The notes: generated by a model from the letters alone, not told the origin. Positions 29,818 to 39,800 are shown, numbered from the stretch's first letter. The stretch: DNA of 64,000 nt from Thermoproteota archaeon (GCA_030550455.1 JAUQPH010000005.1:1-64000), one strand, 5' to 3'. Translations and numbers: made by a program.

Positions 29818-30513
29818 CTAAGTAGCTTTAGAGGAGTCATTAAGTATACTACAAGCTCTCCTAATAATCCTAGTTGAAGAGTAGTCATTAAGTCTATCTT
29901 TAACCCTCGCTACCTTCGTTGAGGACAGACCTCTCTTTTCTAGCTCCTTAACTAAGCTAGCCTCATCAACGGGTTGGTCCGGTCCTAAGAGAACTATGTC
30001 TGGTCGTATCTCTAGTAGAGGCTTCAGGTAGTCCTCTAGATCACCCAGTACAGCCCTATAGACAGGCTTTAGAGAACTAACCACTAGTAGTCTATCCTGC
30101 TCACTCATTACCGGTGACCTGCCTTTATTTCTTAAAACATTAGCGTCTCTCGAGATAACAACATATGGGAGACCTAACTCGAAAGCTTTATTCAAGAAAT
30201 ATATATGTCCTGGATGCAGTATATCGAATGTTCCAGCGACTAAGACTTTGTAAGTATTTGGCTTCTTCCAGCTAAACTCAGTTAACCCGAGCATTCTAAG
30301 TGCGTCAATCAAGCCCTCAGCGTAGGCCACACACGAAGTCGACGTTAAGTAATCTCCCAGACTTAAGTAGTACTTAGCGTCTTCTAGATAGAGCTCAGCC
30401 AGTCTGATGACCTCGTTTACCTCCTTAGACTGAGAAACCCTAGTTTTCGCTTCTTTTAATGCTGATTCCAGCGCTCCTATATAACTCCTAACTCTAGCGG
30501 ACTGCTCACTCAA
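29818..30513 (-). CDS. DUF357-like N-terminus fused to a cytidylyltransferase (RibL/FAD synthase-type) domain
   Basis: YKVLVAGTFDILHPGHIYFLNKAFELG (HxGH), RLNDYSSTRIIRRA (SSTxIR-like); helical N-terminal ~90 aa. Confidence 0.8.
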   Translation of the reverse strand: MSEQSARVRSYIGALESALKEAKTRVSQSKEVNEVIRLAELYLEDAKYYLSLGDYLTSTSCVAYAEGLIDALRMLGLTEFSWKKPNTYKVLVAGTFDILHPGHIYFLNKAFELGLPYVVISRDANVLRNKGRSPVMSEQDRLLVVSSLKPVYRAVLGDLEDYLKPLLEIRPDIVLLGPDQPVDEASLVKELEKRGLSSTKVARVKDRLNDYSSTRIIRRACSILNDSSKAT

Positions 30514-31351
30514 CTCTACACCACCTAGAGCTAACTACCTTCATCATCTCTACTTCTATAGGGTGAAGCCTGGGGGATGCGAACACCAGTGTTTGAGGCA
30601 CCACTTCTACCTTTAGCATGAGTATCCTTTTAAGTTCGCCTACACAAACTATGAAGTCTGGGTAGCCTAGGGATGCCACAACGGAGACCAATCTATCGTC
30701 CCTTACGACACCCTCACGCTTAATCTCCTCAATACTCTTCAAGATCTCGATTGCTTCAGAAGCTCTCATCGCAATTCCTTTCTCTCCATCGTATTCTAGT
30801 AAGAGCAGTGTGTGAAGATTTAGAGAATCGTTTGCCTTGATGACGTCGTAAGCGTATTCATAAACTATACCATCTTTAGGATACACGACTGTAGCTATCT
30901 TACCCATTTTGTACACCATTAGTCCACTCATCGAGAGAGCTGTAGGTACTATACTAACACCCGGAATAACATGAAACCTGAACCCACGTGCGTGCGCCTC
31001 AAGGAGGAGAGTTACGTGAGTTGTCGCAACTAGAGGATCACCTGGTACGAGAAGAACCACTCTCTTACCTTCTTCAAGTAGATCCAGGATAACTCTCCCA
31101 GAACCTTCTTCTAGTTCTCTCCTAGATACCTTAACGAAGCTCTTTGCCAACACTTTTTCGAGACCTTCTAAATCTACCTGCCCCGTGTACGTATCTACGA
31201 ACACTCTATCTGCTTTAGCTATGGCCTCGAGAGCCTCTAGAGTTAAGTACTTGTAGGACAACCCCATTCCAACTAAGTAAAGCTCTCCTTTCTTATCTAG
31301 CACACCGTCCCCTGATTTAAATGCTAGAATCGTAATTGAGTTTACTAACAT
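30506..31351 (-). CDS. dphB: diphthine synthase
   Basis: LYLVGMGLSYKYLTLEALEAIAKADRVFVDTYT...VVLLVPGDPLVATTHVTLLLEA...; start probably at ELYLVGMG. Confidence 0.93.
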   Translation of the reverse strand: MLVNSITILAFKSGDGVLDKKGELYLVGMGLSYKYLTLEALEAIAKADRVFVDTYTGQVDLEGLEKVLAKSFVKVSRRELEEGSGRVILDLLEEGKRVVLLVPGDPLVATTHVTLLLEAHARGFRFHVIPGVSIVPTALSMSGLMVYKMGKIATVVYPKDGIVYEYAYDVIKANDSLNLHTLLLLEYDGEKGIAMRASEAIEILKSIEEIKREGVVRDDRLVSVVASLGYPDFIVCVGELKRILMLKVEVVPQTLVFASPRLHPIEVEMMKVVSSRWCRVE

Positions 31352-31509
31352 TATCTACTAGCATAACCCAAAAATCTCCTCAAGACCTCGAGAGGACGTA
31401 GAGGACAACTAATTAAATAGGGATAAACCTTATTGAGTAAGTACCTAACTCAAGTAGGTAGCTACTAGGGTTAGCACTTAGGTTTCTATATTTAGACTGG
31501 TACGCGTAG

Positions 31510-33324
31510 CTATGGCTCCACTTTCTCGACTGTTTCTTCAGTTACTTTCTTTAGTTGCTTTAAGTACATCTCGACTAGCTCTTTCGTCGTTGTCGCATCT
31601 TCCGGACCCTTGTCATCTCTCCACCTAATGAACCTCGGAAATCTAATCGATATGCCGGCACCCTTCTTAACAGCTCCTCTGCAGCATGTATGTTGAGGTG
31701 ATAAAGTCAGTTCTGCTCCGAGCACCTCGATAACTAGTGCTGGAACAGTCCAGACGTCGGGTTCTACCTCTGATACAACTCTAGGGTGTTTGTGCTCGAT
31801 AACGTAGGGCGATATGAGCTCGTCTAGCTTACTTAAGTCCTCGTCTGTAAAGCCGGAGCCAACCTTGCAGACCGTCTGGAAAGTATCTGAATCGGGGTCG
31901 TAAGCAGCTACTAGCAGTGCCCCTATTTTACCACCCCTCCTCCCCCTACCCTTAAATGCCCCTACGACCACCAAGTCGACTGTGTCGATCATCTCACTCT
32001 TGTAGTCTCGCTTATACTTAATCCAAAGCCAACCTCTAGCACCAGCTTGATAGATGGACTGCGCGTGCATAGCTTTCACCATAACCCCTTCCGCTCCATC
32101 TTCTACAGCCTTCAGAAAGAACTTCTCAAGGTCGGAGGCGCTCGTAACAGTTATTGCCTCTGAGAGCCTGAACCTCTCGTTTTCCGCAATTGTCTTAGCT
32201 AAGACCTCTCTTCTCGTCTTTATGGGCTCACCTATCAGGTTTACTCCGTCTACGTATAGAGCGTCGAAGAGATAAACAGCTACTGGGTACTCCTTTACAG
32301 CCTCGTGAATATCGTGTTTTCTCTTTCTGTGCATAAGCTCTTGGAAGGGCCTCATAGTACCTGTCTCCGGGTCTATGCAGACTATTTCACCTTCAACTAT
32401 AGCCTCGTTCGCTTTAATACTCTCCCTGGCTAGCTCGACAACATCGGGGTACTGGTGGGTTATGTTCTCTAGTCTCCTCGAGAATATTAGCACCTTATCT
32501 CCCGCTTTATGTATTTGAGCCCTCTCGCCATCGTATTTATACTCGACTAAGGCTAGCCCCCCAGTTTTATCCAGTATTTCCTGGGGGTCGCTCAGTCTCT
32601 CTGCTAGCATAGGTCTAATCGGTATACCGGGTGTTGGAGCTATACCTCTGAGACCGTCTAACCCCTTCGTAGCTAAAATTTTCGCTACGTTTCCTAGGTC
32701 TGCTCTTACGTTATACGCGTACTCGACTATCTGCCTATTTAGGGACGAGCCTGTAAAGGTAATTGAAAGGGCGTCCATGATCGTAGCGTCCCCGATTCCG
32801 AGTCGGAGTCTTCCCTCCACTAGTCTAGCTATATACTTAGCTTCTAATGGTGTCGCCTTGCTAATTAGGCTTGCTATAAGGTTTATCTTAATGTCCCTGC
32901 TTCCCTCACCAACAGCTAGAGCGACCTTAGCTAAAGTATCGTAAACCTCTACTACCGTGAGCTTCGTAACTTCAGCTTTCTGAATAAACTTCGATAACCC
33001 TCCTAGAGCCTGTGTTGACCTAGTCGACTTTAAGTACTCAGCCACCTTTCCAGAATCCCCCAGTTTTACGTATAGTGCCTCTATGTCACTCTCTCTCACG
33101 CTTAAGGCTTTAGACATGGCCTTTATGAGGAGTTTCACTCCAACCCCTAGTTCGGGTAGACCTGCCCAATCGGGCCATAGCCTGCCCTGCAGTAAGTATA
33201 TTACCTTATCGATAACGTCGGGCTCGGACTTCTTAAAGAGGTCTACAAGTATTGAAGTTAGCTGCGTTCTGCTAGTAGTACGCTCCGCACTATCTAGAGC
33301 TTTAACTAGGACCTCAAATAGCAT
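31510..33324 (-). CDS. lig: ATP-dependent DNA ligase
   Basis: ALVEYKYDGERAQIHK (motif I KYDGER), EGVMVKA, WLWIKYKRDY, FPRFIRWRDDKGPEDATTTKELVEMY. Confidence 0.98.
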   Translation of the reverse strand: MLFEVLVKALDSAERTTSRTQLTSILVDLFKKSEPDVIDKVIYLLQGRLWPDWAGLPELGVGVKLLIKAMSKALSVRESDIEALYVKLGDSGKVAEYLKSTRSTQALGGLSKFIQKAEVTKLTVVEVYDTLAKVALAVGEGSRDIKINLIASLISKATPLEAKYIARLVEGRLRLGIGDATIMDALSITFTGSSLNRQIVEYAYNVRADLGNVAKILATKGLDGLRGIAPTPGIPIRPMLAERLSDPQEILDKTGGLALVEYKYDGERAQIHKAGDKVLIFSRRLENITHQYPDVVELARESIKANEAIVEGEIVCIDPETGTMRPFQELMHRKRKHDIHEAVKEYPVAVYLFDALYVDGVNLIGEPIKTRREVLAKTIAENERFRLSEAITVTSASDLEKFFLKAVEDGAEGVMVKAMHAQSIYQAGARGWLWIKYKRDYKSEMIDTVDLVVVGAFKGRGRRGGKIGALLVAAYDPDSDTFQTVCKVGSGFTDEDLSKLDELISPYVIEHKHPRVVSEVEPDVWTVPALVIEVLGAELTLSPQHTCCRGAVKKGAGISIRFPRFIRWRDDKGPEDATTTKELVEMYLKQLKKVTEETVEKVEP

Positions 33325-33488
33325 TCTTTCCCCGCATAAGCTAGCTTTCGAGAATTAAATAAAAATCACCTACTTTAAAACATCAAGTAGATAGTATTCT
33401 AGCTGTAGCTCGTTAAAGGCAAATCGGCTTTACCTTCCCAGTACCAGTAGGTAGAGCCAACGCCCTCAAGTAGGTTTCTAATAGGCCG

Positions 33489-33506
33489 CAAGCACTTAAG
33501 TGCTTG
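33489..33506. repeat. perfect 18-bp palindrome CAAGCACTTAAGTGCTTG
   Basis: Sequence equals its own reverse complement. Confidence 0.9.
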
Positions 33507-33533
33507 TGGATTCCTTGTAAGACTATAGTGACT

Positions 33534-33832
33534 GTCCGCAGGTTGTTTAGTTTTCGGTTTTTCTAATTATTTGGGTTACCTCCGTGGGCTTCGGGAGTCG
33601 ACCTAGAAGTATATAGATGACTGAGTGTTTTAGTAGCTAGGAGTCGGTGAGCCGTTAGCGAGGGACGGGCTCTGTGAACAACTCTTCACCGATGGCTCTA
33701 GGAAACCCGGTGAACCCCGAGAGCCGTAGGCGGGGAGAAGGAGTAGCCATGTGGGGTGAACCTGTGCCCAGTAAATCCAAAACAACAGAAATAACTAAAA
33801 CAACCACGTTGATGGGTGCGGGCAACCACTCC
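33534..33832 (+). repeat. Structured two-copy element, copy 1 (candidate ncRNA or MITE-like)
   Basis: Aligns along its whole length with the reverse complement of 51001-51303; 31-nt identical core gtgagccgttagcgagggacgggctctgtga (33647-33677); ends ggttgttt.../...aaacaacc can pair. Confidence 0.8.
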
Positions 33833-33904
33833 TAATACTCGAAGCACTAACTTCTGAATACTCTAAACACTCTTCAGAGCTCTGGCGAGAAGCCTATCAC
33901 CCTC

Positions 33905-34600
33905 TTAGAGTATTCTTAGTAGTTCCTCACAGCTAGAAACAACTCTGGATACTACAACCCAAGTATCCAAGGGCTTTGAATAGATCGAGTAAACATGCTT
34001 TGCGTAAGACCTTATGACTGAACTAAAATCTCCTCTGGGAAACCCACCTATTGTTATCGGTAAACCACCTTCCAAAGACTTGCGGCACACCTCGATAGGT
34101 TTCTCTCTGATTCCTTTTTCATCCAGTAATATGACTTCATCAACCCCGAGCTCCTTGAGGAGGCTTGGAAAATCCATTGCTACAGCCTGAATCAGGGGCT
34201 CCTGAGAGTTCGGAGGAGCCTTCCCGAACTTAAGCACCTGCTCCATTAGTCCTAGAAACCTGAGGTAGTTTCTCGGTATTTTAGTTCGCGGGTTTACGAG
34301 AATAGTGTAGTCGTTGATAGTGTGAACTACGAACCTCAACTTACCTTCTATATTTAAAGGAGATGAAAGCGCTTCCAGTAGCGAGAAGTGAACTATGTCT
34401 GGCCTACCGCGCTTCTCCTTATCCCGCAATTTCTTCATTGCGTGGTAGTGTAGAGATACATCTAGTAATGTTTCAGTAGGGTTCTTACCCCTGCGAGCAG
34501 CCCACTTTTTTATTGATGGATGCCAAGCTATTTCTCTTGGAACGAGCTCTAGAGAAGACTCTGCCAGTATAATAGTCACAACGTTTCTTGAGAAACTCAT
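33905..34600 (-). CDS. nep1: ribosome biogenesis methyltransferase Nep1/Emg1
   Basis: IILAESSLELVPREI...RGRPDIVHFSLLEALSSPLN...VHTINDYTILVNPRTKIPRNYLRFLGLMEQV. Confidence 0.95.
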   Translation of the reverse strand: MSFSRNVVTIILAESSLELVPREIAWHPSIKKWAARRGKNPTETLLDVSLHYHAMKKLRDKEKRGRPDIVHFSLLEALSSPLNIEGKLRFVVHTINDYTILVNPRTKIPRNYLRFLGLMEQVLKFGKAPPNSQEPLIQAVAMDFPSLLKELGVDEVILLDEKGIREKPIEVCRKSLEGGLPITIGGFPRGDFSSVIRSYAKHVYSIYSKPLDTWVVVSRVVSSCEELLRIL

Positions 34601-34881
34601 TTTCGATGCCTACCCTTACCGGCTTTTCTTCGAAGAACAAAAACGTGTCCACGTACAGTAACGACTTCTGCTTTAACTAGCTTAGCTACCTCACTTGCTA
34701 CATACTTCACATCGTTGCCTGAGCTAGTGAGATACGATTTTAGAACTCGAACCTTTATTACTTCACTTTCTTCAAGCCTCCTATTTATCTCCTCGATTAA
34801 GCCGTTATGTACTCCACTCTTACCTATTCTAAGGTGTGGTCTACCGTGTATCACTCTAGCTGTTTTTCTGTCTTTAACCAC
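34597..34881 (-). CDS. YhbY/CRM-domain RNA-binding protein
   Basis: GRPHLRIGKSGVHNGLIEEINRRLEESEVIKVRVLKS...RGHVFVLRRK. Confidence 0.85.
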   Translation of the reverse strand: MVKDRKTARVIHGRPHLRIGKSGVHNGLIEEINRRLEESEVIKVRVLKSYLTSSGNDVKYVASEVAKLVKAEVVTVRGHVFVLRRKAGKGRHRK

Positions 34882-34937
34882 TTACTCTATCACCACACAA
34901 CTAGACTCTGCCTAATACACTATTAACTATAGCATTC

Positions 34938-35924
34938 CTAAACTAGAAACGATAGAGCAAGCGAGAGTATTGAGAGAGGTAGAGGCATCTTAAACAGTGT
35001 CCTAAGGGCTTGATCTAGCCTTATCCTCCCCATAGAGTACGCTACTACAACAATCAGCGTCAGAACTACTACGTACTTCACTAGGGACGCTACTACGTTT
35101 AAAGCGTCGGGTAACATAGGTGGTACAGGTATTAGCAGGTTCGAAAACACTAGTACGTATAGTGCTAGCTCTACTTCGTGAAGTAGGATCGCCATACCAA
35201 GAGCAGGACCGCTTAACTCAGCTAAATAACCACCAGCCACCTCCGTTTCAGCCTCTGGAATGTCGAACGGCTTCATCATAGCTTTAGAGAGAACAGCTAT
35301 GGAAAACGATATGCCGGCAACAGCTAGTACAAGTACTTGAACGAGAGAGCCTAGAGGCTGGTTGAGCTCGAGTATCCTCGGCTTACCCAAGGCTTCATAT
35401 AGAGAAAGACTGTAGGGAGACAGTGTGCGCACCATGGCCAGTAGAGACAGAGCTACTGCTGGCTCAAATACTAGCATCATGGTGGTGTATCTTACTCCCC
35501 CGAAGCTCGGGTATGGCGATACACTTCCAAAACCTACTATAGCAAACGCTATAGAGGCATACAGCGTTAAGTATATAAACAATAAGATGTCGTAGCTAAC
35601 TCCAAACGAAAACGGTGATAGAGGTAGGAAGATAGTGCTAGTCGAGAGAGCTGCTATACCCAGTGTAAGCACGTACACCAGTAGTTTAGCCGGACTGTAA
35701 GAACCTGTAACTAACTCTTTAACGAATAACAACTTGTAGAGGTCGGCAAAAGGCTGTAGAATGCCTATTGGACCAACGTACTTAGGGCCAACTCTGTTCT
35801 GCAGTCTAGCCACAAGCTTACGCCTATACCACTGCGATAGCAACCCTAGAACGGTTAGGAATAGTAAACCCGGATAAACTAGTGTTGTAAACAGCACCCT
35901 CCCAAAGACTTCAATAAGGTCCAT
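34938..35924 (-). CDS. Mbh-type hydrogenase membrane subunit, NuoH/MbhM-like
   Basis: RLQNRVGPKYVGPIGILQPFADLYKLLFVKE; KPFDIPEAETEVAGGYLAELSGP. Start placed at ATG MDLIEVFGRV (track start 36008). Confidence 0.93.
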   Translation of the reverse strand: MDLIEVFGRVLFTTLVYPGLLFLTVLGLLSQWYRRKLVARLQNRVGPKYVGPIGILQPFADLYKLLFVKELVTGSYSPAKLLVYVLTLGIAALSTSTIFLPLSPFSFGVSYDILLFIYLTLYASIAFAIVGFGSVSPYPSFGGVRYTTMMLVFEPAVALSLLAMVRTLSPYSLSLYEALGKPRILELNQPLGSLVQVLVLAVAGISFSIAVLSKAMMKPFDIPEAETEVAGGYLAELSGPALGMAILLHEVELALYVLVFSNLLIPVPPMLPDALNVVASLVKYVVVLTLIVVVAYSMGRIRLDQALRTLFKMPLPLSILSLALSFLV

Positions 35925-35926
35925 TT

Positions 35927-36280
35927 CTACACACCCCCTCTTGATACAATAGCTACAGTAAGTAAGACTAAAAGTAGCAGTAAGTAGGGAAGAGAGAGTG
36001 AAAACCAATCATTGAATACCCCTGTCTGCACATAGTTTATTATCGTCGTATACAGTCTTTCTAAAACACTCCTAACCGCCCAGGAGATCTCCGCAATACC
36101 TATGGAGAAGTGTGCCTGGGGCTCTCCAGAGAGATACACCTCGGTCTTTCTAACTCTGATTTTAGTAGCTAGAGGTAGCCATATGACTAAAGACACTAGC
36201 AAGGAGACAGCTGTTAATAGACCGATCAACGTTAAAGCATCCAACTTACCCACCCGCCGATAGCTGATACCCTCTAACAT
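35927..36280 (-). CDS. small hydrogenase membrane subunit, MbhI-like
   Basis: Position between the MnhD/MbhH-like and NuoH/MbhM-like genes; two TM segments. Confidence 0.6.
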   Translation of the reverse strand: MLEGISYRRVGKLDALTLIGLLTAVSLLVSLVIWLPLATKIRVRKTEVYLSGEPQAHFSIGIAEISWAVRSVLERLYTTIINYVQTGVFNDWFSLSLPYLLLLLVLLTVAIVSRGGV

Positions 36281-37862
36281 ACTCTAGGAAAGAGCGAATA
36301 GCTTCACTTATGTACTTATCAGCGTAAACGACAGACTCAGAAGCCTTATCGAGTAGCCCTCCAACGACAAGTGGGTTTAAGGCTACAAGTATGAGTAGTA
36401 GAGGCAGTAGAGATACCCAAAGTGAGAGCTCCTTGAGTTTAGAGGCTTCCGCATTACTAGGTGGTACGCTAAAAACTGTCGGCTGTATCACTTTGAAGTA
36501 ACCTAATAAAGCCAACCCTGAAGATACAAATAAAACAGCAACTAGGTCAAAGCGGCCAGCCTCGATAAAGGCTTGATATAGAGCGAACTTACTAAAGAAT
36601 CCCCCAAGTGGAGGTAGACCAACGAGTGAGAAGCTAGACATAACTATCGACGCCCCCACTATAGGGTTCAGTCTACCCACTGCCTTTAGGTCAGACACGC
36701 TTCTAGTCCTAGAGATCTCTATAGCTACTCCTACGCTCATGAAGAGAAGAGCCTTACCCGCAGCATGAGCGAGTACGTGGTATATAGACGCTCTAACTCC
36801 TAAAACTGTCCCAAGAGAAAAGCCTGTAAACACTAGTCCTAAGTGCATTATAGTGCTATATGCGATAAGCCTCTTAACATCCCGCTGTATTATCATCATT
36901 ACTGACGCAAAGATCGCTGAGATAGCTCCAACGGCAGATAGCACGATCTTGAAGTAAGGAGATAGCTCATAGAACGTGCTGAGCGGGTCGTAAACCCCGA
37001 ATATGGTGTATAAAAACCTCATCGAGGCGTAAGCGCCTGCGTTGACTACTAACCCAGATAGAACAGCTGAGATAGGTGTTGGTGCGGCAGGGTGAGCGTC
37101 TGGAAGCCAGAAGTGGTTTGGAAACACTCCAGCCTTAAACGTAAACGTCCAGAGTGAGAGAGCTAGTATTGCTACTACCGCACTAGTGATATTTCCCCAC
37201 ACGAAGACATCAGTAAACTGGTAGAAGTACCTAAACAGAGGTCTAGAGGTTGTAGCAATAAACCCCATTGCAAGGTTCCCAAAGCTGGAGTAAGCTAGTA
37301 CAGCGGCAACGAAGTATATTAGTCCAGCTATAGCCCCAAAGAATGCGTACTTAAACGAGGCCTCTACAGCTTCCCTACTGCTCCTATAGTATGCTACAAG
37401 ACCATAGCAGGTTATACCCAACACCTCCAACATCACGAATAAGTTGAAGACGTCTCCAGTATAGTATATCCCGATGAGTCCGGCCTCTAACCCTAACAGG
37501 AGTGAGTAGTAGTAGGGAGTGCCCGGATCGTCTCGCAAGTACCAGTAGCTGTAGGCTACCACGAAAACTAAAATGAGAGCTGTATATGTTGCTAGCAGAG
37601 ATGAGAAAGAGTCTACCTCGTAGACTATCCCAAGAGGTGGTGGCCACCCACCCATTCTATACACAACTGGACTGCTTTGGTTCACTACGTAGAGGTGAGT
37701 ATGTAAAGAGAGAGCAAAAGCTACAGTAGTCGTAGCTAAAGCTACTCCGTGAAATACCTTCACTGTCTTTATCCTTAGATAAGCTAGAGGTAGTGCGAAT
37801 GCGGTAGCAACCAGAAGTGCTGGAGTAACTCCAACTGAGTGCAACACGTTCACCCTACTCAA
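36246..37862 (-). CDS. antiporter-like subunit (MnhD/MbhH)
   Basis: YTGDVFNLFVMLEVLGITCYGLVAYYRS...TFKAGVFPNHFWLPDAHPAAPTPISAVLSGLVVNAGAYA...KRLIAYSTIMHLGLVFTGFSLG. Confidence 0.93.
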   Translation of the reverse strand: MSRVNVLHSVGVTPALLVATAFALPLAYLRIKTVKVFHGVALATTTVAFALSLHTHLYVVNQSSPVVYRMGGWPPPLGIVYEVDSFSSLLATYTALILVFVVAYSYWYLRDDPGTPYYYSLLLGLEAGLIGIYYTGDVFNLFVMLEVLGITCYGLVAYYRSSREAVEASFKYAFFGAIAGLIYFVAAVLAYSSFGNLAMGFIATTSRPLFRYFYQFTDVFVWGNITSAVVAILALSLWTFTFKAGVFPNHFWLPDAHPAAPTPISAVLSGLVVNAGAYASMRFLYTIFGVYDPLSTFYELSPYFKIVLSAVGAISAIFASVMMIIQRDVKRLIAYSTIMHLGLVFTGFSLGTVLGVRASIYHVLAHAAGKALLFMSVGVAIEISRTRSVSDLKAVGRLNPIVGASIVMSSFSLVGLPPLGGFFSKFALYQAFIEAGRFDLVAVLFVSSGLALLGYFKVIQPTVFSVPPSNAEASKLKELSLWVSLLPLLLILVALNPLVVGGLLDKASESVVYADKYISEAIRSFLEYVRGYQLSAGG

Positions 37863-38361
37863 ACACCTTGAGAAGTCTTTTCTCGAAATCCTTGAGGATG
37901 TTTTCGTATGTTACCTCCGGTTCTAATCCTACCGCATATATCCAGTGAACGTAGTATTGAGACTTTTCCGTATCGATATCGACGACCACCGTACCCGGGG
38001 TATTCGTTATCGAGTTGGCACATGCTACTATAGTGTACTCGTTTTTAGCTCTATACGGGACTCTCACGATCGCTGGCTTTACAGGCATGCTTTTGCTGAG
38101 TATTATCCTCGTGACCATTAGGTGAGCCTTAAATTCAGCTATAGTAAGGTAGTAAAAAGCGTATGCTATCAAGTGTATAAACCTTCTTAAGCTCAGAGCT
38201 TTCTTCGAGTCCTGAACCACGTATTTCGTTACTACCAAGCTTGTTCCGATAGCGAGTGCTATACCGATGGCTATGTCGTACGGAGAGATACTGCCGCTGA
38301 AAACTATGTAGACAGTAAAAACGAGGACGGCTATCGGGATGTACTTCCTCACACCCCTCAC
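37855..38361 (-). CDS. MnhE/MbhA-like subunit
   Basis: VRVPYRAKNEYTIVACANSITNTPGTVVVDIDTEKSQYYVHWI. Confidence 0.9.
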   Translation of the reverse strand: MRGVRKYIPIAVLVFTVYIVFSGSISPYDIAIGIALAIGTSLVVTKYVVQDSKKALSLRRFIHLIAYAFYYLTIAEFKAHLMVTRIILSKSMPVKPAIVRVPYRAKNEYTIVACANSITNTPGTVVVDIDTEKSQYYVHWIYAVGLEPEVTYENILKDFEKRLLKVFE

Positions 38362-38762
38362 CCCCTAAGTTCCTTTATCTTCCTTGAGTCGAGGGTACCG
38401 TAGAGTCTATACACCTGTAGAGCTAGAAAGATCAAGAAGAGGTTTACAGCTAATCCTATAACTATAGCTGTAAGAACTAGCGCTTGCGGGAGGGGGTCTA
38501 CAGCTGAGTAAGCTAGATTGAGTAACTCATCTGGGTTGGCGTCAAGCTTTAATAGAACTGGAGGCACGGAAAACACTCTAAAGCCTATTAATATGGCCAA
38601 AACATTTAGGCTGTCACCTAAAATAGTTAGTGAAATTATCTTTTTCGTAATGCTGGGTCTGGCGACAATACCGTAGAGAGAGATAGCTGCTGTTACAAGT
38701 AGGTTGTACAGAGTTAACACAATTAAAAATCTCTCTATAAAGCTAGTGTCCATGTTCCTCAC
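38358..38762 (-). CDS. MnhC/MbhG-like subunit
   Basis: DPLPQALVLTAIVIGLAVNLFLIFLALQVYRLYGTLD NuoK-like motif. Confidence 0.88.
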   Translation of the reverse strand: MRNMDTSFIERFLIVLTLYNLLVTAAISLYGIVARPSITKKIISLTILGDSLNVLAILIGFRVFSVPPVLLKLDANPDELLNLAYSAVDPLPQALVLTAIVIGLAVNLFLIFLALQVYRLYGTLDSRKIKELRG

Positions 38763-39546
38763 CCAATTGTTCTCTAACTACGTCTTCCCGCAACGACAGC
38801 AGCATGAACACTACGAAAAAGCCGAAGCTTACTGCTAGAAACTCCGCTAAGTTAAACCATATGAGAGTCCCCGAGATCAGCTGGCTCTGAATGTGTGTGG
38901 GAAAGGCGAACTCCGAGTCAACCTTTACGTAGTTCTGCATCAAGTAAGCCTGAACACCCGTTAAGGCATTGAAAACTACGGGAACAAATACTACTGCGGC
39001 TATTGCTAGTAACCCTACTGTTCTCAGAGCAATAGCCTTAGATAAACTAACTCCAACTCTAGCGAAAGACGATGCTGAGAACACTACAGCCAGTAAAACC
39101 GATATTACAGCTAGAGCAGCTCCAGCTTGAAACCCTCCTCCGGGAGTTAAGTGCCCGTGAGCAGCTACTGAAACCGCTATAGCTATATTTATTGGTATGA
39201 GGAGTTTAGTGACAACTTTAACTATGATGGATAAACCTTTCTCGCTTCGGATACTTGGGTAGCCTACGCCTCTATATATAGCTAAAGCAGCAATTATCGC
39301 CATATAGAAAACTACTGTTTCGTAGAAGGTATCTATACCTCTAAAGTCCCAGACGATGGAGGTCACTGCTTCAGGTGATAAAACTGTCAACTCTCGAGCA
39401 AGCGGGTTGTATGCGAGCGTGAGGAAAAGCTTCGCTAAGTACCTAGTGTCAAGCCCGACTAGCCCGATGGCTTCTAGGTAAGTGGTTATGTAGGCTAGGA
39501 CGGATGTAGTTAGAACTATAGAGAGCAAAACTATGTACTTCCTCAT
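38743..39546 (-). CDS. MnhB-like subunit with N-terminal MbhE-type segment (apparent MbhE-MbhF fusion)
   Basis: N-terminal VTSIVWDFRGIDTFYETVVFYMAIIAALA plus C-terminal VAAHGHLTPGGGFQAGAALAVISVLLA. Confidence 0.85.
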   Translation of the reverse strand: MRKYIVLLSIVLTTSVLAYITTYLEAIGLVGLDTRYLAKLFLTLAYNPLARELTVLSPEAVTSIVWDFRGIDTFYETVVFYMAIIAALAIYRGVGYPSIRSEKGLSIIVKVVTKLLIPINIAIAVSVAAHGHLTPGGGFQAGAALAVISVLLAVVFSASSFARVGVSLSKAIALRTVGLLAIAAVVFVPVVFNALTGVQAYLMQNYVKVDSEFAFPTHIQSQLISGTLIWFNLAEFLAVSFGFFVVFMLLSLREDVVREQLGEEHGH

Positions 39547-39800
39547 TTTTCCTCAACCTTCTCGGTTTTTCCAATTAGGAAAAGAATAGCCGCCGGATAC
39601 AGCCCTACCGCTACAGGCAAGTAAACCAGCACTATGTCGGGTGCCCGAAGTAGGTATAGTACTGCGACATACGCAGTACTTTGGATCGCTGAGAAGATAA
39701 CTGCTTTAACTAAGTCTTTTTCTACAACTGCTAAGTAAGTGAAGACTAGGCCGACCGTGCTAAAGAGTGCCAGCAGGATTAGCGTAACGTCCATAATCAC
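39543..39800 (-). CDS. DUF4040/MbhD-like subunit
   Basis: VEKDLVKAVIFSAIQSTAYVAVLYLLRAPDIVLVYLPVAVGLYPAAILFLI. Confidence 0.85.
   Translation of the reverse strand: MIMDVTLILLALFSTVGLVFTYLAVVEKDLVKAVIFSAIQSTAYVAVLYLLRAPDIVLVYLPVAVGLYPAAILFLIGKTEKVEEK

Noticed and set aside
33534-33832. Assignment of the two-copy element as SRP RNA
   Set aside because: End pairing and length (~300 nt) fit superficially, but diagnostic SRP helix-8 motifs are missing and there are two diverged copies.
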